From positions 1 through 5,992 of the forward strand of contig JAKAGP010000131.1 of NCBI GenBank assembly GCA_021825785.1: a DNA stretch of 5,992 bases. Direction: 5' to 3'. A model generated the notes under the pieces. It had not been told where the DNA came from, searched no databases, and saw nothing but the letters and a program-made list of their open reading frames with translations. Both the position numbers and the translations under genes were made by a program. Shown in pieces: positions 1-4,503 of this stretch. The number at the start of each line of letters is the position of its first letter. The stretch's first letter is position 1. Source of the stretch: Nitrospirota bacterium. GTDB lineage: Bacteria; Nitrospirota; Thermodesulfovibrionia; Thermodesulfovibrionales; JdFR-88.

Positions 1-65
1 GCAGTATGGTAACAAAGCATTGTTAAGCCACGGTTTCAGCTCTGTTAAATTTTGTTTAAAACGAT

Positions 66-81
66 TGTGACCGGCGTCACA
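66..81. promoter_or_regulatory. CRP/FNR-family operator-like palindrome
   Basis: The sequence reads TGTGA-N6-TCACA with N6 = CCGGCG, an exact match to the E. coli CRP half-site consensus. The dyad extends one more base on each side (TTGTGAC/GTCACAA, 65-82). It lies downstream of the minus-strand gene ending at 239, so it more likely serves a gene beyond the left edge. Reading leftward on the minus strand it is followed by an AT-rich stretch (TTTTAAACAAAATTTAAC) that could hold a promoter. It could instead be a chance hairpin; binding is inferred from sequence only. Confidence 0.4.
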
Positions 82-118
82 ACAAAAAGATCAGGCTCAA
101 AACTGGACAGGATACCGG

Positions 119-159
119 AAAGGTCCCGATCTCAAAAAAAAAACAATACGGGACCTTTT
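119..159 (-). terminator. Terminator-like hairpin after the last PEP-CTERM gene
   Basis: A perfect 10-bp stem (AAAGGTCCCG at 119-128 with CGGGACCTTT at 149-158) encloses a 20-nt loop that carries a run of ten A on the plus strand (ten T on the minus). It begins about 80 nt downstream of the stop codon of the minus-strand gene at 239-877 and is the only GC-rich hairpin there, so it probably ends that transcript. The T-tract is short on both strands (TTTTC on plus, TTTCC on minus), so it may act weakly in both directions. Confidence 0.5.
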
Positions 160-238
160 CAATATATGTGCCCCCACTAGTCATTTTTGCTGCAGAAAAA
201 CGGCTCGCAACAGAAACTAATTAAGAAAATTTTTTCTT

Positions 239-877
239 TTAAATCCAGCCAGCCAATTTCCTCCGGAACCCTGCCAGTCCGGCAAGACCGGAACCAAACA
301 GAAGCAATGTGCCGGGTATTGGCGTGACAACATTTCCGGAATGCACCGCGAGCGCCATATAAGTGGAGGAATTCTCGTTATTTGTGTTCAGATACCCATC
401 GCTGAAATAGTAGTAATATGCGCTGCTGCCAGGGATATTCTCCGTGCCGGTCCAGTAACCGTCTGCGGTCAGGTTCTGAAAGGGGCCTGTGCTGATCAAG
501 CCGGAGCTGCTGGAGTTGCCCACTTCGGTGTAAAGGTTGCTCACCTGGCTCAAAGACGGCAGGCTCCAGTTGCTGATATTGCTGACAGACGGGCCATTAT
601 TAACCTGGACCGTAAGTCCAGGGTACAATGTGCCGCTTACCGTGCCTCCAGCCCACTTTGTCTGATCCTGCCACGTGTCATCAATGTTCGAATAGTCATA
701 CCAGGTGATGTTTTGGGCCTGGTCATACACCAGTTGATACTGCACCGGATCCTTATAATTATGAAATGAATCGTAGAATGTCCCATTGCCCACGACCGCA
801 AGGCTGGCGAAGGACCGCCCCGTAAAACCCATTATCATTAGTAACGCGGCGAATGAGACCACCAAAAACTTTTTCAT
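239..877 (-). CDS. PEP-CTERM sorting domain protein with DUF1566-like core
   Basis: A 212-aa exported protein. Residues 1-24 form a signal peptide: MKK, a hydrophobic core, then SFA before the likely signal peptidase I cut. The core opens with LVYDQAQNITWYDYSN (49-64) and carries YWTGTE (141-146) and a tyrosine-rich stretch ending near ALAVHSG (175-181). These resemble the DUF1566 (Lcl C-terminal) pattern common in deltaproteobacterial exported proteins. Residues 186-207 are a PEP-CTERM-type tail: a PIPG motif in place of PEP, a short hydrophobic helix with LLLFGSG, then the basic FRRK. In this family the tail is recognised in the inner membrane by an exosortase, which removes it and releases the protein to the surface or matrix. 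Five extra residues (LAGWI) follow the basic cluster. The start has a good ribosome binding site (GGAGG about 11 nt upstream in a purine-rich run). There are no cysteines. The molecular function of the core is unknown. It is the last of three tandem exported-protein genes. Confidence 0.85.
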   Translation of the reverse strand: MKKFLVVSFAALLMIMGFTGRSFASLAVVGNGTFYDSFHNYKDPVQYQLVYDQAQNITWYDYSNIDDTWQDQTKWAGGTVSGTLYPGLTVQVNNGPSVSNISNWSLPSLSQVSNLYTEVGNSSSSGLISTGPFQNLTADGYWTGTENIPGSSAYYYYFSDGYLNTNNENSSTYMALAVHSGNVVTPIPGTLLLFGSGLAGLAGFRRKLAGWI

Positions 878-913
878 CTGCCCCTCCTCCCTCCGCTTTT
901 TGCGGACATTTTA

Positions 914-938
914 TGCGGGGCCCAAAAAGGGCCCCGCA
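914..938 (-). terminator. Strong GC hairpin between two exported-protein genes
   Basis: A perfect 10-bp stem (TGCGGGGCCC/GGGCCCCGCA) with a 5-nt loop starts 19 nt after the stop of the substrate-binding-like gene. On the minus strand it is followed by ATAAAATG, not by a T-tract, so it does not look like a complete intrinsic terminator. It may shield the upstream mRNA 3' end or set different levels of the two genes by partial termination or processing. A smaller hairpin (CCGC/GCGG, 893-905) follows just before the ribosome binding site of the next gene. Confidence 0.5.
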
Positions 939-956
939 AAGTTAAGCTTAAGACAG

Positions 957-2366
957 TTACGGCAGCAGGGGCGACTGGGCGCCCTGGTAGGCAGGATAAA
1001 CCTGGTCGTTAGCCTTCATGAACACCATTTCAGCGCTGGTCGCCCAAACCTTGGTCTTGTCAGCGCCCCAGGCGGTTGCCGTGGGGATGGTGTTGGCATT
1101 GCCGGCATAGGTCATCATGTCCTGCACGACAGGATGAGTTACGCTGTAGTTCGGGTCCGCGGGGTTCTCATACACCCACTCCGTGGTCCAGAAGTCATAG
1201 CGGCCGTTGCGGATGTTCACACGTGTGGCATTCTCGCCGTTATAGGTAAGGCGCACATCCGTGGAGACCAGACCCTGGTCCGCATCGGAATAACCAACGG
1301 CGCCGGTGCCGCTCCAGGTGATGCCGTTGGCAGTGTCGCCAGCTACGCAGTTCATCTCATCGGAGGAGCCATCATTGAAATAGACAGCCTCGCCGCCGTA
1401 AGTATTCACGTTAGCCATGGTGTTCTCGTTGATCAGATCGTTTCCGCCCCACTGGCCGTTGTTCATGACAGCATAGGTCAGTGTCGCGTGGGTGCCTGAA
1501 CCGGAATGACGGAAGCAGGCAACGACAGGGGTATTGGGAACAAAGTCGCCGCCTAAATCAGTCCAGTTGTAGACCTGGCCGCCGAAGATCATAACGGCCA
1601 TCATGCGGGGCATGTTGGTGATGGTCGGATGCGTCCCGTTGTCGCTGCTCGAACCCCACACAACAGGGTTGCCGCTGTTGTCAACGGCGTGCTTTACGCT
1701 CGTGTTCGCATAGAAGGCAAACGGCACGACTATCGGATTGTAGGAAGTCAGACCGACCGGGTTGATGCCGGTGAATTTCCTGTCGGTCCAGGGGCCGCCC
1801 ATGGGTCCTTTAAGCAGGCCGTGGGACTCTTGGGTAAAGGACTGGCCCGCAACGTCGGAGCAGCCCAGGGTTACGCGCTCGCATTTCAGGGCCGAGCAGG
1901 AACCAGGGACATAGCTAGGCGAGAAAACATTGCCGGTTCCCCAGGTGCAGGAAGTTTCGTCGACCATGTTCCTGTAAAAGCCTTCAAGGGATGCGCCCGG
2001 ATAGCTGGGTTCATTCGAAGTGCATTTCTCGTATCCGGTTGCCGCGTACTGGTCGTTGTTTAAAAGGGATTCGATGCCGTCAAAGGAGGCCTTCGAGGTG
2101 ACGCGGATGTAGACATTGTGATTGTCCGCGCCGCAGGTACCCATGCTGATGGCGTCATTTGCGTCATATTTGGCCTGCGTGATGTTGGTGCAACCCATGC
2201 TGTTGAGGATGCCGGGGGCCGAGGCATTCCAGTAAAGATACATTGCAGAGGACCCGTAAACGTTGATATTGACATCGGTGCTTGCAGCCGCGCCCGTTCC
2301 TACGAAGGCCGACAGCATCATTGCTGCGCCGACCATTGCCGACGCTATGATTTTCCTGAGATTCAT
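957..2366 (-). CDS. Secreted PstS-like substrate-binding-fold protein, cysteine-rich
   Basis: A 469-aa exported protein resembling type II periplasmic binding proteins of the phosphate/PstS-like group (PBP_like_2). Residues 1-28 are a signal peptide ending in GAAA, with no lipobox cysteine, so it should be soluble and not a lipoprotein. Family-like landmarks appear in the expected order: an N-terminal strand and phosphate-loop-like VNINVYGSSAM (32-42), PIVVPFAFYANTSV (211-224), MAVMIFGGQVYNWTDLGG (256-273, the usual hinge region with W-x-D), FRHSGSGTHATL (285-296, equivalent to the R-x-SGSGT anion-binding loop of PstS) and GAVGYSDAD (355-363). There are nine cysteines (59, 78, 115, 140, 157, 162, 169, 284, 340), seven in the N-terminal 170 residues, suggesting disulfides. 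No CxxCH haem motif is present. At 469 aa it is longer than typical PstS (about 320-350), mainly through the cysteine-rich insert at 115-200. No permease or ATPase gene is next to it, so a transport role is not supported. The ligand is unknown. The start follows AGGAGG with a long 11-nt spacing. Confidence 0.8.
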   Translation of the reverse strand: MNLRKIIASAMVGAAMMLSAFVGTGAAASTDVNINVYGSSAMYLYWNASAPGILNSMGCTNITQAKYDANDAISMGTCGADNHNVYIRVTSKASFDGIESLLNNDQYAATGYEKCTSNEPSYPGASLEGFYRNMVDETSCTWGTGNVFSPSYVPGSCSALKCERVTLGCSDVAGQSFTQESHGLLKGPMGGPWTDRKFTGINPVGLTSYNPIVVPFAFYANTSVKHAVDNSGNPVVWGSSSDNGTHPTITNMPRMMAVMIFGGQVYNWTDLGGDFVPNTPVVACFRHSGSGTHATLTYAVMNNGQWGGNDLINENTMANVNTYGGEAVYFNDGSSDEMNCVAGDTANGITWSGTGAVGYSDADQGLVSTDVRLTYNGENATRVNIRNGRYDFWTTEWVYENPADPNYSVTHPVVQDMMTYAGNANTIPTATAWGADKTKVWATSAEMVFMKANDQVYPAYQGAQSPLLP

Positions 2367-2387
2367 GAGCTTTCTTTCCTCCTGATA

Positions 2388-2409
2388 AATTTTTTAATTT
2401 TAAAAAATT
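2388..2409. repeat. AT-only inverted repeat between exported-protein genes
   Basis: A perfect 10-bp inverted repeat made only of A and T (AATTTTTTAA, 2-nt centre, TTAAAAAATT) fills the gap between the stop at 2425 and the ribosome binding site of the gene at 957-2366. The stem is too weak to be a normal terminator. It could be a curved or easily melted segment, a promoter up-element, or an RNase E site. It does not argue against co-transcription of the two flanking genes. Confidence 0.5.
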
Positions 2410-2424
2410 ATTTTCGACTCAGGC

Positions 2425-3177
2425 TTAAGCCGCCTGTTTCCTTCTGATACCGATGAGGCCCAGCAATCCGGAGCCCAGAAGCAGGGCCGGAGCCGGTATG
2501 GGCGTGGCTACGGGCGTGCCCACGAGAGTCGACGTTCCATCAGAACTGGTGCGGATATCGGCAACCTGTACGCCACTTGCCGAATTGCCCGGATTGGCAA
2601 AATAATAAATGTAAGAATCTACATAGTTACCCGCCGTGGCAAGAGCACCCAGGTTCTGCTCGCCGCTGGTCTTAGTAAACCCGGAGAATAAACCAACTTT
2701 TAAGCCGCTGGCATTAGCTTTGGTCCAGTAGGACTGGAGACCGGACTGTAATATGGACGTTTGGGCCATTCCATTGGCCGTAGAAGAGTACGCGGAAAGT
2801 ATCGAATTTGCGGCGCTGTTCCAATTGCCGTTCTGGCGGCTGTTGCTGACCTGTCCCGCTGCAGGGCCGCTTGTCCAGAAAGGCGTGAGGTCGCTTTGCG
2901 GCATTACAAAGTAAGCGAGCTGGAGCTGGCTCCAGCTTGCCCCGGAAAACGCACCAGCCGCGCCGGCGCCAGGAATCGCGGGCGTGGTGTAATTAACGCT
3001 CGGGCCTGAATACGCCGTTGTCAGGTTGAAGGCGCCAAGATCCGTACCGACTTCATACGTACCGCCGGTCTGATAGACGACCTGAATAAGATCGCCGTTG
3101 GCGAAATACGCCATGGCCTGGCCGCTAAAGCCGAGCAGAAGCACGGCGGCTGCAAAAAGCACTATTAATTTCTTCAT
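2425..3177 (-). CDS. PEP-CTERM sorting domain protein, riboswitch-controlled
   Basis: A 250-aa exported protein with no cysteines. Residues 1-23 are a signal peptide (MKKLIVLF..., ending QAMA before the predicted cut). The core has no domain I recognise. It is rich in Ser, Asn, Gly, Ala and Tyr, as is common for surface or extracellular-matrix proteins. Residues 224-247 form a PEP-CTERM-type tail: PIPAP, hydrophobic ALLLGSGLLGLIGI, then RRK. By family knowledge this is an exosortase sorting signal. The same frame stays open for another 100 codons upstream to 3477, but I chose the start at 3177. Here the signal peptide begins, AAGGAG lies 5 nt upstream, and the upstream stretch is occupied by a riboswitch and a promoter. 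It is the first gene after that riboswitch and is probably co-transcribed with the substrate-binding-like gene 58 nt downstream. Confidence 0.85.
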   Translation of the reverse strand: MKKLIVLFAAAVLLLGFSGQAMAYFANGDLIQVVYQTGGTYEVGTDLGAFNLTTAYSGPSVNYTTPAIPGAGAAGAFSGASWSQLQLAYFVMPQSDLTPFWTSGPAAGQVSNSRQNGNWNSAANSILSAYSSTANGMAQTSILQSGLQSYWTKANASGLKVGLFSGFTKTSGEQNLGALATAGNYVDSYIYYFANPGNSASGVQVADIRTSSDGTSTLVGTPVATPIPAPALLLGSGLLGLIGIRRKQAA

Positions 3178-3182
3178 TTTGT

Positions 3183-3298
3183 CTCCTTCAGAGTTTTTTA
3201 AGTTCACTCTATCCATCAGGCAACCCGGCTGTCCATATGAGATGGACCCGTGGCTTTCCGTCACCCGGTTACCCGGGTTTTGGTCTTTTCTGAAGGAG
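3183..3298 (-). promoter_or_regulatory. GEMM-I cyclic dinucleotide riboswitch (cGAMP-type candidate)
   Basis: On the minus strand the order of elements matches the GEMM-I aptamer. First is GACCAAA (3285-3279), then hairpin P2 ACCCGG-GTAA-CCGGGT (3278-3263) with a GNRA tetraloop. Next is the conserved joiner GACGGAAAGCC (3262-3252), then P3 with GTCCAT/ATGGAC (3246-3231), and CAGCCGGGTTGCC (3231-3219) closing the core. Aligned to the Vibrio Vc2 aptamer, 3284 corresponds to position 20 and is A, and 3258 corresponds to position 46 and is G. A20 is the change that distinguishes 3',3'-cGAMP-sensing GEMM-Ib aptamers from c-di-GMP-sensing ones with G20. The aptamer ends about 40 nt before the ATG at 3177. 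The segment 3298-3289 is exactly complementary to 3192-3183, which contains the ribosome binding site, pointing to translational control. Family assignment is strong; ligand assignment is inference. Confidence 0.88.
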
Positions 3299-3300
3299 CA

Positions 3301-3327
3301 GGCCTGCCGTAAACCGTCCGGCAAGCC
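3301..3327 (-). other. Leader RNA hairpin directly 5' of the riboswitch
   Basis: A 9-bp stem with one U-G wobble (GGCTTGCCG at 3327-3319 with CGGCAGGCC at 3309-3301) and a 9-nt loop lies two bases from the 5' edge of the riboswitch segment. No T-tract follows it, so it is not a terminator. It may help isolate the aptamer during folding, or be part of a larger leader structure with the palindrome AAAAAGCTTTTT (3344-3355). Confidence 0.5.
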
Positions 3328-3387
3328 ACCTTTTTCCCCGGCCAAAAAGCTTTTTCCCCTATCACCTCCTTCGTTTTCAGATTTCCC

Positions 3388-3429
3388 GAGTTTGTTGCCC
3401 CGGTAAAATACCCCGTGTGCAGCAAACTC
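3388..3429 (-). other. Hairpin at the predicted mRNA 5' end
   Basis: GAGTTTG (3429-3423) pairs with CAAACTC (3394-3388), and an inner GGTA/TACC (3412-3409 with 3405-3402) closes a small loop. It begins just after the predicted -10 box. If transcription starts near 3423 only part of the outer stem is transcribed, and an alternative pairing TTGC/GCAA (3425-3422 with 3398-3395) is also possible. It may stabilise the 5' end of the transcript. Confidence 0.35.
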
Positions 3430-3458
3430 TCTATAACGGGCTTTCTGTTGCCTGTAAA
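3430..3458 (-). promoter_or_regulatory. Sigma-70-type promoter for the riboswitch leader
   Basis: TTTACA (3458-3453) and TATAGA (3435-3430) are separated by exactly 17 nt on the minus strand, matching -35 TTGACA at 5 of 6 and -10 TATAAT at 4 of 6 positions. It sits 20 nt downstream of an intrinsic terminator on the same strand, where a new transcription unit should begin. A start near 3423 would give a leader of about 245 nt containing the whole riboswitch. Confidence 0.55.
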
Positions 3459-3477
3459 GGCCAGCCAAAGTACCCAT

Positions 3478-3537
3478 AAAAAAAGCCCGAATCAGGAGAA
3501 GGTGTTAAACACATCGACCTTCTTCGATCCGGGCTTT
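3478..3537 (-). terminator. Intrinsic terminator of the small upstream gene
   Basis: The arms AAAGCCCG (3482-3489) and CGGGCTTT (3530-3537) pair perfectly. The stem continues through a partly mismatched section to AGAAGGT/ACCTTCT (3497-3503 with 3517-3523) around a 13-nt loop. On the minus strand the stem is followed by seven T (3484-3478), which makes it a canonical terminator in that direction. It lies 80 nt beyond the stop of the 49-aa gene and separates it from the riboswitch-controlled unit. The plus-strand direction ends in TTTCTGG and would be weak. Confidence 0.85.
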
Positions 3538-3618
3538 CTGGTTCCAGGACAGACTCTTTAATCCGTCTGACGGTCAGCAAAGGGCCCCGATGATTACTTC
3601 TTTTTTTACTCTACCCTG

Positions 3619-3768
3619 TTACTTCTTTTTTAGTATTTCCTCGAACTTCTCCACTTTCCCCAAGCTCCCGCGTTTGAAATTGATCTTTATATATCCTGTG
3701 AACTTCTTATCCGCGAGGGCCGTGATCATGGTGATCATCTTTTCAATGACCCTTTCAACTATCTGCAT
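3619..3768 (-). CDS. Small hypothetical protein, 49 aa
   Basis: I do not recognise this gene with certainty. The predicted product is MQIVERVIEKMITMITALAD, then KKFTGYIKINF, then a lysine-rich end: an amphipathic helix (about 1-20), a likely two-strand beta hairpin (21-41, FTGYIKINFKRGSLGKVEKF) and a short basic helix. This layout recalls small bacterial YezD/DUF2292-like proteins, but the match is only by eye. The open frame continues 34 codons upstream, but that part overlaps a duplicated promoter-like repeat with an extended -10 box, so I placed the start at the ATG at 3768, about 27 nt from the predicted transcription start. The ribosome binding site is poor (a G-run, GGGGGGCGGTGG). A strong terminator follows on the same strand, which supports a real transcription unit. 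Confidence 0.5.
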   Translation of the reverse strand: MQIVERVIEKMITMITALADKKFTGYIKINFKRGSLGKVEKFEEILKKK

Positions 3769-3781
3769 CCACCGCCCCCCT

Positions 3782-3855
3782 GGATTCCGTGTACGTGTTG
3801 TTATAACATTTACAAATTTACAGCTTGATGAACGTTTAATGACATTTCCTTTAAA
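3782..3855. repeat. 74-bp direct repeat, copy 1 (promoter-like)
   Basis: This segment matches 3914-3987 at about 64 of 74 positions with no gaps. Blocks kept identical include TACGTGTTGTTATAACATT, TTTACAGCT and AATGACATTTCCTTTAAA. The perfect palindrome TGTTATAACA (3799-3808) reads on the minus strand as an extended -10 element (TGNTATAAC), placed to start transcription near 3795 for the 49-aa gene. Conservation centred on the palindrome suggests a promoter/operator. Confidence 0.7.
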
Positions 3856-3913
3856 AAAACAAAAAACCATTCAGCCTGTCACAATTTTCAGTTTTATATA
3901 ATTCATCCGCTGA

Positions 3914-3987
3914 GGAATCCGCGTACGTGTTGTTATAACATTCCGATATTTACAGCTAGATTAACGTACAATGACATTTCCTTTAAA
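3914..3987. repeat. 74-bp direct repeat, copy 2
   Basis: The second copy of the promoter-like repeat lies 132 bp from the first, with the same palindrome TGTTATAACA (3931-3940). The similarity continues past its left end (CATCC-R-C-Y-G near an ATG in both copies). On the minus strand the ATG here opens only a 10-codon frame that soon stops. This fits a tandem duplication of the small gene's 5' region in which the coding part decayed and the promoter-like part was kept. Confidence 0.7.
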
Positions 3988-4109
3988 TTTTCAATGACTA
4001 CCAAATGAAAAGGCCTCATTTTTCACTTTAAGAAAAAAATATAATCCGGCGAATTTAAAAGATTAGAGGGTATGGCCGGCATGGGAAATTTTCAAGAACG
4101 CGTCTTCTG

Positions 4110-4251
4110 GCAGGCTGTTGAAAAACTCCATTGTGATTTTGTGTCATTCCTGCGCAGACGGGAATCCATTCAAAGACAAGTCAAATTGGATGCCCGATTA
4201 ATACCTCGGGCATGACGTCTATAATGAAATCCGGGTTTTTCAACAACCTGC
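4110..4251. mobile_element. MITE/REP-like element with terminal inverted repeats
   Basis: The ends GCAGGCTGTTGAAAAACTC (4110-4128) and GGGTTTTTCAACAACCTGC (4233-4251) are inverted repeats matching at 17 of 19 positions. Inside are two sub-hairpins: GTCATTCC...GGGAATCC (about 4142-4169), and a perfect 8-bp stem ATGCCCGA/TCGGGCAT (about 4191-4214). The inner GTCATTCC-GGGAATCCA pattern resembles dispersed repeats common in Desulfobacterota and other Proteobacteria. It encodes no transposase, so it would have to be moved in trans. I see no clear target-site duplication. It lies in a non-coding gap and interrupts no recognisable gene. Confidence 0.7.
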
Positions 4252-4362
4252 TGAGGCGATGCCAATAACGCATCATTGATATCGGGCCGGGAGGCCGGCG
4301 GATAGCTTGTAATAAAAACTTAATATTCCATTAAGAATGGTGTAATTAACAAAGGTTTAAAA

Positions 4363-4370
4363 TGTATAAC
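4363..4370 (+). promoter_or_regulatory. Possible promoter -10 region for the gspG operon
   Basis: TGTATAAC in an AT-rich stretch upstream of gspG resembles a -10 box (TATAAC, 5 of 6) preceded by TG. No convincing -35 hexamer stands 16-18 nt upstream. A transcription start near 4377 would give a leader of about 127 nt. A short inverted repeat (CCATT/AATGG, 4328-4340) lies just upstream and could be an activator or repressor site. The assignment is weak. Confidence 0.25.
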
Positions 4371-4400
4371 TCGCGCAGCCAAGGATGGAGGCCGGGTTGT

Positions 4401-4475
4401 ATGAAAGATCTCTTTGCTTTGAATTGTGCATTTTTGTATTTTCCATGCGGTTTGACCTGCGGGAAATCTCAATAA
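4401..4475 (+). CDS. Possible 24-aa leader peptide upstream of gspG
   Basis: A short frame begins ATG AAA GAT with GGAGG (4388-4392) eight nt upstream, a good ribosome binding site. The product would be MKDLFALNCAFLYFPCGLTC followed by GKSQ: small, hydrophobic, with three cysteines. It ends 28 nt before the gspG start. It may be a translated upstream frame affecting gspG, or chance. No family is recognisable. Confidence 0.2.
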   Translation: MKDLFALNCAFLYFPCGLTCGKSQ

Positions 4476-4503
4476 CGGCAATTTATTTTGGAGGAGTGGT
4501 CCG

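Noticed and set aside
341..769. 142-aa plus-strand open frame
   Set aside because: It is antisense inside the PEP-CTERM gene with no family signature; an antisense shadow.
786..1499. 237-aa plus-strand open frame
   Set aside because: It overlaps the well-supported minus-strand genes 239-877 and 957-2366, spans their intergenic hairpin, and its translation shows no recognisable domain.
1629..2447. Plus-strand frames of 144 and 109 aa and a 71-aa minus-strand frame
   Set aside because: All lie inside or against the substrate-binding-like gene, whose signal peptide and motifs fix the real frame.
2761..3406. Plus-strand frames of 82 and 102 aa
   Set aside because: They are antisense to the PEP-CTERM gene and the riboswitch; their composition is that of shadow frames.
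3445..3467. Possible sigma-54 promoter (TTGGCTGGCC...) upstream of the riboswitch
   Set aside because: The GG and GC dinucleotides do not fall at the required -24/-12 spacing, and the overlapping TTTACA-N17-TATAGA is a better explanation.
3178..3477. 100-codon upstream extension of the PEP-CTERM gene at 2425-3177
   Set aside because: It would put a signal peptide at residue 101, it overlaps the GEMM-I riboswitch, and its ATG lies upstream of the predicted -35 box and in the tail of a terminator.
3590..3901. 103-aa plus-strand frame rich in Phe and Ser
   Set aside because: It is antisense to the small minus-strand gene and its promoter repeat, and looks like translated AT-rich non-coding DNA.
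4003..4023. AT-rich hairpin AAATGA/TCATTT followed by T
   Set aside because: The stem is only six bp, nearly all A-T, with no gene upstream on the plus strand to terminate.
4072..4215. 47-aa plus-strand frame beginning MAGMGNFQERVFWQAVEKL
   Set aside because: Most of it is read through the inverted-repeat element, so the frame is a by-product of that insertion; no family is recognisable.
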